This document shows, one piece after another, positions 47,015 to 56,262 of a stretch of 64,000 nucleotides of DNA; position 1 is the stretch's first letter; the number at the start of each line of letters is the position of its first letter. The translations under genes and the position numbers were made by a program. The stretch lies in contig NTKI01000003.1 of the NCBI GenBank assembly GCA_002457315.1, forward strand, positions 1 to 64,000. Reading direction: 5' to 3'. Origin of the DNA: Rhodothermaeota bacterium MED-G19. Its GTDB lineage: Bacteria; Bacteroidota; Bacteroidia; Cytophagales; MED-G16. The notes beneath the pieces are model-generated. The model had not been told where the DNA came from and did no database searches. It saw nothing but the letters and a program-made list of their open reading frames with translations.

Positions 47015-48978
47015 TAAGAGCTAAAAATATATTTTTTGTGTTAGTTATTTTGAGTTTTACCTCTTGTATAACCTCAAAAACTGCTGTAAAAGATTTTAAT
47101 AATGCAGAATATTATGATGCATCATTAAAATTTGAAAAGATAATAAAAGAAGGTGATGCCCAGAACAGTTATTTGTTGGCAGAGTCATTAAGGAAATCTA
47201 ACAGATTATGGCAATCAGAAAAATATTATAAAGATGCTATTACATATGGCATTAGAGATGAGATGGCATATTATTATTTGACTTTATCGTTAAAGGCAAA
47301 TAGTAATTACGATGCTGCTGACTCATTAATTTTACATTATTTATCAAAAGGGAAAGAAGAATCTGTGCTGAGTTTAATGAGAAAAGAATCTATTCATATT
47401 AAAAACTTGAGACTCTACCCCGATACAAGTTATTATGAAGTAAAAAACCTTAAGGCATTAAACACTAATTATGCTGAATATTCTCCTTCATTCTCAAATG
47501 ATAAGTTGTTTTTTGTTTCTAACAGACAATCTGAAAAAATATATAGCGGAACAGGAACCCCATTTACTGATCTTTATGAAATAAAAACTAAAGGCGCTAA
47601 TGTTGATATAAACTCATTAAAAAAATTAGGAGAAAATATTAATAATGAGAAAGTGAATGAGGGATCAATTACTTTTTCTGGAGACGGGATGTATATGATT
47701 TTTGCAAAAGGCAATGACGGAAAAAGTAGTGGAAGAAATAATGTTGACTTATATTATGCTAGATATAGAAGAAGCGGATGGACTAATCCAAGACTGTTAA
47801 ATGTTAATACCACAAGAAGCTGGGACTCAACTCCATTCTTAAGTAAAGATGGGAAAACACTTTATTTTGCATCAAATAGATCAAAAGGGTATGGTGGAAC
47901 AGACATTTATAAGGCTAATGTGAACAGAAGAGGAAGATGGATTAATATTCAAAACCTAGGCCCAGAAATAAACACTCCTGGAAATGAATTGTTTCCATCA
48001 GTAACTGAAGATGGCAGACTGTATTTTTCTTCTGATAATCATGAGGGTTTTGGGGGTCTTGATATTTTTGTGGCATCTAGAAAAGCAGGTAAAATAACAA
48101 TAACAAATCCTGGAAAACCTCTTAACTCACGCGGAGATGATTTTGGAATAAACCCATACAACGCAACAAGAGGGTTTTTTACTTCAAATAGAGATGGTGG
48201 TTCCGGAGACGACGACATATATACATTCGTTAACAACGACCCTAATCTAAAAATTGTAAACTATATATTAAAAGGGACTACATTAACACCTAAAAATGAA
48301 AATAAAGAATTAAATGTTTTGGGAAACAGTAGTGTGAAATTGTTAGATAAAGATGAAAATATCATACAAGAAACATTTACAGACGATAAGGGAAAGTTTG
48401 AGTTCACAGTATACTCTGATGAAGATTATATATTAATAGGAGAAAAAGAAAATTATTTTAGTACAAGAGGTGCCTTTACAACAATTGGAAAAGGAGTAGA
48501 TAGGTCTAAATTAAAAGAATTTATTACTAATGTTGAGTTTGAAAAAAACTTAGTTCTAGACAAAATTGTTGTAAACAAATCAATTGTTTTAGACAATATT
48601 TACTATGATCTAAACAAGGCAGATATAAGGGAGGACGCAGCTATTGAACTAGATAAGCTTGTTGTTATTTTAAATGACAACCCAAATATAACTGTTGAAT
48701 TAAGTTCACATACTGATGACAGGTCGACTGTTGATTACAATCAAGATCTTTCTCAGAGAAGAGCTGAGTCCGCTGTCTCATATATTGTTAGCAGAGGGGT
48801 CAGCGAGAAAAGAATTAACGCAAAGGGTTATGGTGAATCTCAACTTATAATTCCTAATGCTAAGACTGAAGACGAACATCAGATAAACAGGAGAACTGAA
48901 TTTAAGGTTACAAGTTACGAGTTTATCGAAGACCCAGAAAATGGAGATGTTGAAGAAAAGTTTTTTAATAACAATTAG
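47011..48978 (+). CDS. OmpA-family lipoprotein, PorE-like
   Basis: The 655-residue protein starts with a lipoprotein signal (lipobox FTSC). In order it has a TPR-like helical part (about residues 25-120), a PD40-type beta-propeller with repeats such as GKTLYFASNRSKGYGGTDIY and GRLYFSSDNHEGFGGLDIF (about 150-410), a carboxypeptidase-regulatory-like domain (DKGKFEFTVYSDEDYIL) and an OmpA peptidoglycan-binding domain (ELSSHTDDRSTVDYN, SQRRAESAVSYIVSRGV). This is the architecture of PorE, a periplasmic component of the type IX secretion system, but related OmpA proteins share it. Confidence 0.78.
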   Translation: MIRAKNIFFVLVILSFTSCITSKTAVKDFNNAEYYDASLKFEKIIKEGDAQNSYLLAESLRKSNRLWQSEKYYKDAITYGIRDEMAYYYLTLSLKANSNYDAADSLILHYLSKGKEESVLSLMRKESIHIKNLRLYPDTSYYEVKNLKALNTNYAEYSPSFSNDKLFFVSNRQSEKIYSGTGTPFTDLYEIKTKGANVDINSLKKLGENINNEKVNEGSITFSGDGMYMIFAKGNDGKSSGRNNVDLYYARYRRSGWTNPRLLNVNTTRSWDSTPFLSKDGKTLYFASNRSKGYGGTDIYKANVNRRGRWINIQNLGPEINTPGNELFPSVTEDGRLYFSSDNHEGFGGLDIFVASRKAGKITITNPGKPLNSRGDDFGINPYNATRGFFTSNRDGGSGDDDIYTFVNNDPNLKIVNYILKGTTLTPKNENKELNVLGNSSVKLLDKDENIIQETFTDDKGKFEFTVYSDEDYILIGEKENYFSTRGAFTTIGKGVDRSKLKEFITNVEFEKNLVLDKIVVNKSIVLDNIYYDLNKADIREDAAIELDKLVVILNDNPNITVELSSHTDDRSTVDYNQDLSQRRAESAVSYIVSRGVSEKRINAKGYGESQLIIPNAKTEDEHQINRRTEFKVTSYEFIEDPENGDVEEKFFNNN

Positions 48979-48984
48979 AATTAA

Positions 48985-50142
48985 ATGTCTAGAAGATATT
49001 TAGATAGAGGTGTATCTTCAAAAAAAGAAGATGTACACAATGCAATAAAAAATCAAGACAAAGGACTTTTCAAGAATACCTTTTGCAAGGTAACTCCTGA
49101 TATCATATCTGGAAACCCTGAATATTCAAATATAATGCACGCAGATGGCGCTGGAACTAAATCAGCATTAGCTTATTTATATTGGAAAGAAACAGGTGAT
49201 ATAAGTGTGTGGAGAGGGATAGCACAAGATGCATTAATCATGAACATAGATGACCTTTTGTGTGTTGGTGTAACAAATAATATTGTTATGTCATCTACTA
49301 TAGGGAGGAATAAACATTTAATTCCTGGAGAGGTGATTTCTGAAATAATTGATGGAAACATTGAAACTATAGATGTTTTAAATGATTATGGTATAAATAT
49401 TATATCTTCAGGAGGAGAGACAGCAGATGTTGGGGATATAACAAAAACAATATTAGTAGATAGTACGGTATTTGCAAGAGAAAAAAGAAACAAAATAATA
49501 GAATGTAATATTGAGGATGGAGATGTTATTGTAGGATTATGCTCTTATGGAAAAGCAGAATACGAAACGGAATATAATAGTGGAATAGGAAGTAATGGTT
49601 TAACTTCAGCAAGACATGATATCCTTGACAAGATATATGCAAAAAAATACCCTGAAACCTATTCTAATGAGACTAAAAATGATTTAATTTATTGCGGAAA
49701 AAATTTGTTGACAGATAAATGTAAAACAGATAAAAATATAGGAAAATTATTGCTATCTCCTACTAGGACCTACTCTCCTATAATAAAAAAAGTAATTGGG
49801 AACTACTTTAATAAAATATCAGGAATTATTCATTGTACTGGTGGTGGACAAACAAAAATTCTACATTTTGTTAATAATAAAAGGATAATAAAAAATGAGC
49901 TATTTCAAATACCTGAGGTATTTGAAATTATTCATAAAGACACCGACAGCTCACTTAAAGAAATGTATGAGGTGTTTAACATGGGACACCGGATGGAAAT
50001 TTATTGTTCTCAAACAATTGCAAATGATATTATAGATATTTCAAAAGAATTTAATGTAGAAGCAAAAGTTATCGGTTTTGTTGAAAATTCTTCAAAAAAT
50101 GAATTAATAATCGAATCCAAAGAGGGTAATATTGAATATTAA
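48985..50142 (+). CDS. purM: Phosphoribosylformylglycinamidine cyclo-ligase
   Basis: PurM closes the imidazole ring of purines (FGAM to AIR) with ATP. Signatures are MHADGAGTKSALAYLYWKET, IAQDALIMNIDDLLCVGVTN, SSGGETADVGDITKT and the C-terminal HCTGGGQTKI and FNMGHRMEIY. At 385 residues it matches the long Bacteroidota form. It lies six bases after the PorE-like gene. Confidence 0.88.
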   Translation: MSRRYLDRGVSSKKEDVHNAIKNQDKGLFKNTFCKVTPDIISGNPEYSNIMHADGAGTKSALAYLYWKETGDISVWRGIAQDALIMNIDDLLCVGVTNNIVMSSTIGRNKHLIPGEVISEIIDGNIETIDVLNDYGINIISSGGETADVGDITKTILVDSTVFAREKRNKIIECNIEDGDVIVGLCSYGKAEYETEYNSGIGSNGLTSARHDILDKIYAKKYPETYSNETKNDLIYCGKNLLTDKCKTDKNIGKLLLSPTRTYSPIIKKVIGNYFNKISGIIHCTGGGQTKILHFVNNKRIIKNELFQIPEVFEIIHKDTDSSLKEMYEVFNMGHRMEIYCSQTIANDIIDISKEFNVEAKVIGFVENSSKNELIIESKEGNIEY

Positions 50143-50170
50143 ACGTGTAACCGCTTAAGCAAATATATCT

Positions 50171-51871
50171 GTGAAAAACAATTGGAACAAAACAGAATTA
50201 ACTCAAAAATTAAAAAAAATTGCAGGGAGCAGGTATATACTCACGGCTGAATGGAGTAAACAACCTTACTCTAAGGGGTGGCGATTTGGATCAGGAGAAG
50301 CATTTGCTGTAGCTAAACCGGGAAATTTACTTGAAATTTGGAAGATTTTAGAGGTCTGTATTAAAAATGATATAATTGTTATAATGCAAGCCGCAAACAC
50401 AGGTCTAACCGGTGGCTCCACTCCTGATGGTAATGATTATGATCGCCTAATTGTAATAATAAATACTATGCGAATTGACAATATTCAACCCATAAATGAA
50501 GGCAAACAAATTATTGGCTTTTCAGGAAGCACTTTATTTGGACTAGAAAATAAATTAGCTAAATATGGAAGAGAGCCCCATTCAGTAATAGGATCTTCTT
50601 GTATCGGTGCGTCAATTGTTGGAGGTATATGTAATAACTCAGGGGGTGCACTAGTAAAAAGAGGTCCTGCATATACAGAATTATCACTTTATGCTCAAGT
50701 AAATTCAAAGGGCAAACTGTCATTGGTTAATGAACTTGGAATCGAACTTGGAAATACCCCAGAAGAAATTTTAACTAATTTACAGAAACAGAACTATACT
50801 AAAAAGGATATCCAACACCCAAAAAAACTAGCCTCAGATAATAAATACCAGGAAAGAGTAAGAAATATAAATGCAAATACTCCCGCACGATTTAATGCTG
50901 ATGGAAGACGATTATATGGTGCTTCGGGATGTGCAGGTAAAATTGCTGTTTTTGCAGTCCGACTAGACACCTACCCCGCACCCCTCCGTAATAAAGTTTT
51001 TTATGTAGGAACTAATAATCCCAATGTATTAGGTAAAATTCGAAGAGATATCTTATCCAAGTTTCAACACCTTCCGACATCTGGAGAATATCTTCATAGA
51101 GATTGTTATGACGCAACTAAAAAATATTGCAAAGATACTTTTGTTGTGATTGATAAAATGGGACCGAGTTTTATTCCTAAATTGTTTAAACTGAAGCGTA
51201 AAGTAGATCTTTTTGCAGATAAACTTAAATTCCTTCCAAATAAATTTTCAGATAAACTGATGCAGTTTATTAGCAGCTTTTGGCCTAACCACTTACCTAA
51301 AAGAATGGAAGAGTATCGTGAAAAATATGAACACCACTGGATTATTGAAATGTCTGACAAGGGAGTTGATGAAGCAAAAAAATATTTTAATGAATTTTTT
51401 AACAAATATGAAGGAAGCTTTTTTGAATGCACTAAAAAAGAAGGCGAAAAAGCACTTCTACATAGATTTGTAGCTGGAGGTGCAGTTGGTCGTATGCATG
51501 CAATTCATGAAAAAAAGTATGGAGAAATGATGTCTATGGATATTGCCTTCCCTAGAAATGAAAAGGATTGGTTTGAAAAACTATCTCCAGAAATAGACGG
51601 TTTATTAGAAACCAAATTATATTATGGGCACTTATTTTGCCATGTTTTACATCAAAACTATATAGTTAAAAAAGGTGTCAATGCTAAAAAACTAAAGAAA
51701 AAACTATTAAAAACATTTGACAAAAGAGGAGCTGAATATCCAGCAGAACACAATGTTGGGCATGAATATTTTGCTAAACCATCATTGTCTAGCTTTTACA
51801 AAAAATTAGATCCAACTAACGGCTTTAATCCTGGTATAGGACAGACGAGTAAACTTAAATATTGGAAGTAA
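50171..51871 (+). CDS. dld: D-lactate dehydrogenase (quinone), Dld type
   Basis: Dld oxidises D-lactate to pyruvate and feeds electrons to the quinone pool at the membrane. The 566-residue protein has the FAD-binding region (MQAANTGLTGGSTPDGND, GSSCIGASIVGGICNNSGG) and the C-terminal Dld-specific membrane-binding region (RFVAGGAVGRMHAIHEKKYG, HCVLHQ-like LFCHVLHQNYIVKKG, EYPAEHNVGHEYFAKPSL). The start is GTG. About 11 of 23 Arg codons are CGN, whereas neighbouring genes use AGA/AGG almost only, so recent acquisition is likely; this enzyme is best known from Proteobacteria. Confidence 0.92.
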   Translation: MKNNWNKTELTQKLKKIAGSRYILTAEWSKQPYSKGWRFGSGEAFAVAKPGNLLEIWKILEVCIKNDIIVIMQAANTGLTGGSTPDGNDYDRLIVIINTMRIDNIQPINEGKQIIGFSGSTLFGLENKLAKYGREPHSVIGSSCIGASIVGGICNNSGGALVKRGPAYTELSLYAQVNSKGKLSLVNELGIELGNTPEEILTNLQKQNYTKKDIQHPKKLASDNKYQERVRNINANTPARFNADGRRLYGASGCAGKIAVFAVRLDTYPAPLRNKVFYVGTNNPNVLGKIRRDILSKFQHLPTSGEYLHRDCYDATKKYCKDTFVVIDKMGPSFIPKLFKLKRKVDLFADKLKFLPNKFSDKLMQFISSFWPNHLPKRMEEYREKYEHHWIIEMSDKGVDEAKKYFNEFFNKYEGSFFECTKKEGEKALLHRFVAGGAVGRMHAIHEKKYGEMMSMDIAFPRNEKDWFEKLSPEIDGLLETKLYYGHLFCHVLHQNYIVKKGVNAKKLKKKLLKTFDKRGAEYPAEHNVGHEYFAKPSLSSFYKKLDPTNGFNPGIGQTSKLKYWK

Positions 51872-51913
51872 ATTCCGTATTTTAGAATGAATATCATATA
51901 GTTCGTGAAAATT

Positions 51914-51942
51914 TTGATAGTATAATTGTTTTCTTATCTTTG
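51914..51942 (+). promoter_or_regulatory. Promoter of rpsU
   Basis: TTG (51914-51916), an 18-base spacer and TATCTTTG (51935-51942) match the Bacteroidota promoter. It ends 20 bases before the rpsU start codon at 51963. Confidence 0.7.
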
Positions 51943-51962
51943 CCACACAAAAAAATAATGAA

Positions 51963-52154
51963 ATGATTAGAGTTTCAATAAAAGAAAACGAAGATATAAA
52001 TAGGGCTCTTAAAAGGTTTAAAAAAAAATTTGAGAAAGCTCAGGTTATCAAAGACTATAGAAGCAATGCTTTCTATACAAAAAAATCAGTTATGCTCAGA
52101 GAAGAAAAATTACGAGCTAGCTACGTTCAAAAATTAAAGTCCAAAGAATTATAA
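51963..52154 (+). CDS. rpsU: 30S ribosomal protein S21
   Basis: This 63-residue basic protein (MIRVSIKENEDINRALKRFK, then VMLREEKLRASY) is S21 of the Bacteroidota type, a late-assembling protein near the anti-Shine-Dalgarno end of 16S rRNA. It has its own promoter and is followed by xerC, the usual neighbour in Flavobacteriia. Confidence 0.96.
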   Translation: MIRVSIKENEDINRALKRFKKKFEKAQVIKDYRSNAFYTKKSVMLREEKLRASYVQKLKSKEL

Positions 52155-52182
52155 TTTCATTATCTTTCATTAAATATTATTA

Positions 52183-53058
52183 ATGAAAGATGCATTCCTT
52201 AAATATCTATCATTTGAAAAGAGGCTAAGCTCTCATACTATAACCAGTTATAGTAATGACCTTGATCAATTTCTACTTTTCTATAAAAGTTACTCTTTTA
52301 GTGATGACCTAATAAAAGTGGACAAAAGAGCAGTAAGGTCATGGGTTGTTGAACTTTCATTACAGAATTTATCACCAAGATCAATAAACAGAAAACTGGC
52401 AACATTAAAATCTTTTTTTAAATATCTTATTAAAAGAAGTTTAATTGAATCAAATCCAACATCTGGAATCAATTCCCTTAAAACAAATCAAGAAATTCCA
52501 CAATTTATTAAGGAGAAAGACATGATGTTTTTATTTGATAATTTAGAATTAAACCAAGACTTTAAAGGAACCAGAGATCTTCTGATATTAGAATTATTGT
52601 ATGGAACAGGGATTAGAATATCAGAACTTATTAATCTCAGATCATCCTATATTAATTTTACAAAAAAAGAAGTAAAAGTATTAGGAAAAAGAAATAAAGA
52701 AAGAATTATTCCACTACATGATAATGCCATAATTCAAATTAAAAAGTTTATTAAAATAAAAAACGATCTCTCACTAGAGACATCAGAACTAATTTGTACA
52801 GAAAAAGGAAATAAAACATATCCTATGTTAATTTCAAGAGTTGTAAAAAAACACTTGTCTTCATTAATTAATAGCAAAAAGTACAACCCACATTTGTTAA
52901 GACATACATTCGCAACTCATATCCTAAATAAAGGAGGAGACTTAAACTCAATTAAAGATTTATTGGGCCATAAGAGTTTAGCGGCAACACAAATATACAC
53001 TCATAATTCAATTGAAAAACTGAAGGAAACCTATAAAAAATCCCACCCTAGGGCTTGA
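52183..53058 (+). CDS. xerC: Tyrosine recombinase XerC
   Basis: XerC resolves chromosome dimers at dif together with XerD. The N-terminal SAM-like domain (FEKRLSSHTITSYSNDLDQF) is followed by the catalytic residues: Arg145 in YGTGIRISELINL, Lys in LGKRNKERIIPL, HLLRHTFATHIL, LLGHKSLAATQIYTH with the nucleophile Tyr. Length (291 residues) and position after rpsU support a housekeeping Xer protein, not a mobile-element integrase. The hpf/raiA gene that usually follows is missing. It overlaps the convergent hydrolase by 11 bases. Confidence 0.9.
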   Translation: MKDAFLKYLSFEKRLSSHTITSYSNDLDQFLLFYKSYSFSDDLIKVDKRAVRSWVVELSLQNLSPRSINRKLATLKSFFKYLIKRSLIESNPTSGINSLKTNQEIPQFIKEKDMMFLFDNLELNQDFKGTRDLLILELLYGTGIRISELINLRSSYINFTKKEVKVLGKRNKERIIPLHDNAIIQIKKFIKIKNDLSLETSELICTEKGNKTYPMLISRVVKKHLSSLINSKKYNPHLLRHTFATHILNKGGDLNSIKDLLGHKSLAATQIYTHNSIEKLKETYKKSHPRA

Positions 53059-53812
53059 AAAAGCTTTTTATTGAATTAATAAATTCATTAGGCTTTTCTG
53101 CATGAACCCAATGACCTGAATTTGGAATTTCATTTATTTTGTAAAGCAAAAAGCTTTCAGATAACTCCTTGATATCATCCTTAGTAATATAATTTGAGTT
53201 TCCGCCTTTAATAAAAAGGACTTTATTTTTAATAGGTCTATTTAATTTTATTCTTGAAGATATTTTAACTATTGAATTAATTAGTAATTTAACATTAGGC
53301 CTCCAGTCAAAATATTCCCCATTCCTTTTTAAATTTTTAAGAATAAAATTTCTTTCTCCTTCTCTGGGAATAAACTCTTTTGATAGTATAGTTGCTTGAG
53401 CCCTAGAGGTTATTTTTATTGAATTTAATATTTTAATTGTACTAAATACATGACTAAACCTTTCAGGAGAATATTCTTTATTAACTATATCTACAACTAT
53501 CAATTTGTCTAAATTATCAGGATATAAATCAGCATATTTGATCCCCACTTTACCTCCCATCGAATGACCTATAATTGATATATTTCTAAGTGAATTCTTT
53601 TCACAAAATAAGTGTAAATCTTCTGCCATTTTTTGAAATGAAAACTCAGTGGTATGGTAAGATTTGCCGTGGTTTGGCAGGTCTAGTATTATTATTTTAT
53701 AAGTACTAGAAAGAGTTTTTGATACCGAAACCCAATTATCTAAAGAACCCAACAAACCATGTAAAATTACTACGGGTTTTCCTTCACCATAAGATTTAAA
53801 ATTGATTTTCAT
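53048..53812 (-). CDS. Alpha/beta hydrolase, YbfF-like esterase
   Basis: This 254-residue hydrolase has the oxyanion segment VILHGLLGSLDNW, the nucleophile elbow GHSMGGKVGI and the catalytic His in NSGHWVHAEKP. This is typical of YbfF-type esterases. The substrate is unknown. It starts two bases after the pdxJ stop on the same strand. Confidence 0.82.
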   Translation of the reverse strand: MKINFKSYGEGKPVVILHGLLGSLDNWVSVSKTLSSTYKIIILDLPNHGKSYHTTEFSFQKMAEDLHLFCEKNSLRNISIIGHSMGGKVGIKYADLYPDNLDKLIVVDIVNKEYSPERFSHVFSTIKILNSIKITSRAQATILSKEFIPREGERNFILKNLKRNGEYFDWRPNVKLLINSIVKISSRIKLNRPIKNKVLFIKGGNSNYITKDDIKELSESFLLYKINEIPNSGHWVHAEKPNEFINSIKSFFKP

Positions 53813-53814
53813 GT

Positions 53815-54531
53815 TTATTTCAACTGCTCAAGATAACGTTTAATTGTTTTCTCCAAACCATATATTAGAGAATCACATATTAAAGCATGCCCTATCGAAA
53901 CTTCATATAAATTAGGAATTGATCTTTTAAAAAATAGTAAGTTTTCTAAATCTAAATCATGTCCTGCGTTTACTTCAATTCCATTTTTTTGAGCATACTC
54001 AGAGACAGAAATATATTTATCTATTATTTTGTTTTCATTATCACCATATAATCTAGCATAATCACCAGTATACAGCTCTATTCTGTCAACATCGTAATCT
54101 AAAGCAAAATTTATCATTGAGATAGACGGTTCAATAAAAAGAGAAACCTTTGAGCCTAACCTTTTTATTGATAATATTATTGATTTTATATCCATATTTA
54201 AGTCTGATTCCTTCCAACCTCTATTTGATGTTATAACATCGGGAGCATCCGGCACAAGTGTCACTTGTTCTGGCTTTATATCATTAATTATATTTAAAAA
54301 TCTTACATCAGGATACCCTTCTATATTATAATCTGTTTTTACAACTTTTGAAATATCATAAACATCCTGTAATGTAATGTGCCTTTCATCTGTTCTGGGG
54401 TGCACTGTTATACCATCTGCCCCATAAGATTCTATTTTTTTTACTAATTCTATAATATTTGGATTATTGCCACCCCTAGCATTTCTTAAGGTTGCAATTT
54501 TATTCACATTTACGCTTAAACGGGTCTTCAT
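53815..54531 (-). CDS. pdxJ: Pyridoxine 5'-phosphate synthase
   Basis: PdxJ condenses 3-amino-2-oxopropyl phosphate with 1-deoxyxylulose 5-phosphate in vitamin B6 synthesis. Signatures are LSVNVNKIATLRNARGGNNP, GITVHPRTDERHI, VTLVPDAPDVITSNRGW, VNAGHDLDLENL and EVSIGHALICDSL. Length is 238 residues. It is divergent from the yqeY-like gene. Confidence 0.95.
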   Translation of the reverse strand: MKTRLSVNVNKIATLRNARGGNNPNIIELVKKIESYGADGITVHPRTDERHITLQDVYDISKVVKTDYNIEGYPDVRFLNIINDIKPEQVTLVPDAPDVITSNRGWKESDLNMDIKSIILSIKRLGSKVSLFIEPSISMINFALDYDVDRIELYTGDYARLYGDNENKIIDKYISVSEYAQKNGIEVNAGHDLDLENLLFFKRSIPNLYEVSIGHALICDSLIYGLEKTIKRYLEQLK

Positions 54532-54560
54532 TAAATCAGTATTTAATAACTTTGTTAGAA

Positions 54561-54998
54561 ATGAATCTCAAAAATACAATAGATAATCAAATAAAGGAAG
54601 CTATGCTAAGCAAAAGCAAGGATAGATTAATTCCTCTTAGGGCAATTAAAGCTGCAATCCTGTTAGAAGAAAAAAACGGAAAAGCTGATAATATAAATGA
54701 GATACAACTTCTGATGAAACTCATAAAACAACGAAAAGATTCTCTTACCCTTTATAATGAACAAAAAAGGGAAGATCTTGCAAAAAAAGAAGAAAGTGAA
54801 ATATTAATAATTGAGGAGTTCTTACCAAAACAATTAGATGATAATGAGCTATCAAAAGAAATAGATAGTATTATAAGTTTTTCCGAGGCTACTAGCATAA
54901 AAGAAATGGGAAAAGTAATGGGTATAGCAACAAAGAAATTGTCCGGAAAGGCAGATAACTCTAGAATTGCTAAAATCATTAAAGAAAAACTGAGTTGA
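54561..54998 (+). CDS. GatB/YqeY domain protein
   Basis: I choose ATG 54561, because MNLKNTIDNQIKEAMLSKSK is the normal YqeY start and an earlier start would overlap the pdxJ start. The 145-residue protein has RAIKAAILLEEK, KQRKDSLTLYNEQKREDLAK and LPKQL, then the C-terminal SIKEMGKVMGIATKKLSGKA. It resembles the tRNA-binding tail domain of GatB; its own role is unknown. Confidence 0.9.
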   Translation: MNLKNTIDNQIKEAMLSKSKDRLIPLRAIKAAILLEEKNGKADNINEIQLLMKLIKQRKDSLTLYNEQKREDLAKKEESEILIIEEFLPKQLDDNELSKEIDSIISFSEATSIKEMGKVMGIATKKLSGKADNSRIAKIIKEKLS

Positions 54999-55525
54999 AT
55001 TTGATTGATATTTTTTTTGCTTTTTTCCTTATTTACTATTCCTACAAAGGATTTAAAAAAGGTTTCATGATAAGTCTTATAAGCTTTGTGTCAATATTTT
55101 TAAGTATCATAATTTCACTAAACTATTCACATATAATTTCTAACCTATTACTAAGTTTCTTACCTAACTCAGAAAAATTATTATTAGGATTTATATCTAT
55201 AGTAATAACATTTTTTATTTCATCCTTCATTATAAATAAAATATCCAAGGGTTTAAAATATGTTTTAGACATGACTTTGATTGGTCTTGTTGACGATATA
55301 TCTGGGGCGTTTTTTGGTCTTTTGACAACCTCCCTATTCATAAGTTTTATGATAAATATATTACAATACTTTGACGTTACACTATTTGAGGAAGAAATAA
55401 AAAAATCAATAATTAGTTATTATTTATTTGATTTTGCCCCTAATACTTTTGCCTATTTTATTGACTTCTTTCCATCGCTTGAATTTATTGTAGAAGGCAA
55501 TACACATGATAAAACAACAGTATAA
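54995..55525 (+). CDS. CvpA-family membrane protein
   Basis: This 176-residue protein has four membrane helices and the CvpA start IDIFFAFFLIYYSYKGFKKG, followed by a helix with GLVDDISGAFFGLL. The start is probably TTG 54995, overlapping the upstream stop. CvpA is linked to colicin V export and envelope homeostasis elsewhere; the role here is unknown. The next gene starts directly after its stop. Confidence 0.82.
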   Translation: MNLIDIFFAFFLIYYSYKGFKKGFMISLISFVSIFLSIIISLNYSHIISNLLLSFLPNSEKLLLGFISIVITFFISSFIINKISKGLKYVLDMTLIGLVDDISGAFFGLLTTSLFISFMINILQYFDVTLFEEEIKKSIISYYLFDFAPNTFAYFIDFFPSLEFIVEGNTHDKTTV

Positions 55526-56260
55526 ATGATTGAAAAGAAAACGTATATTGAAAAAGGCAAAGGAGAACCTATAATACTTTTACATGGATTATTTGGAGCA
55601 TTAAGCAATTGGGAGAGTGTTGTTTCAACATATTCAAAAACTCATAGAGTAATTATACCAAAAATTCCATTAACTGAAATTAATGTAGAAAAAGCAAATC
55701 TAAGATCATTAACTGAATACGTAAAAAAATTTATTAACAAGATGAAACTCAAAAGGTTCATTCTAATTGGAAATTCATTAGGTGGTCACATAGGTTTAAT
55801 TTATTCTATACTAAATCCAAAAAAAGTCATCAAATTAATTTTAACTGGGAGTTCTGGCTTATATGAGAATTCATTTGGTGGTTCTTTTCCCAAAAGAGGT
55901 GACTATGATTATATAAATGATAGGGTTAATCATACATTTTATAATCCTGATATTCTAACAAAAAAATATATTGATGAAATATTCTCAACTTTAAATGACA
56001 ACGCTAAATGTTTAAACATTATAACCATAGCTAGATCAGCACAAAGAAACAACCTAGCAAAAAAACTTTATAAAATAAAATGTCCAACTTTATTGGTGTG
56101 GGGATTAAATGACACAATAACACCACCTTCTGTAGCACATCAATTCAACAAATTAATACCCAAATCTAAATTGGCATTTATTGATAAATGTTGCCACGCT
56201 CCTATGATGGAAACCCCCTTAAAATTTAACAAAATAATAAAACCTTTTATATATTCATAA
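55526..56260 (+). CDS. Alpha/beta hydrolase
   Basis: This 244-residue hydrolase has HGLFGALSNWESV (oxyanion region), the nucleophile elbow IGNSLGGHIGLIYS, the acid in WGLNDTITPP and the catalytic His in CCHAPMMETP. It is similar in plan to the hydrolase at 53048-53812. The substrate is unknown. It stands between cvpA and nadK with gaps of zero and two bases, in one operon. Confidence 0.82.
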   Translation: MIEKKTYIEKGKGEPIILLHGLFGALSNWESVVSTYSKTHRVIIPKIPLTEINVEKANLRSLTEYVKKFINKMKLKRFILIGNSLGGHIGLIYSILNPKKVIKLILTGSSGLYENSFGGSFPKRGDYDYINDRVNHTFYNPDILTKKYIDEIFSTLNDNAKCLNIITIARSAQRNNLAKKLYKIKCPTLLVWGLNDTITPPSVAHQFNKLIPKSKLAFIDKCCHAPMMETPLKFNKIIKPFIYS

Positions 56261-56262
56261 TT

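Noticed and set aside
52183-53058. Mobile-element integrase
   Set aside because: Length, motifs and position after rpsU fit the housekeeping XerC, and no element ends or cargo genes are seen.
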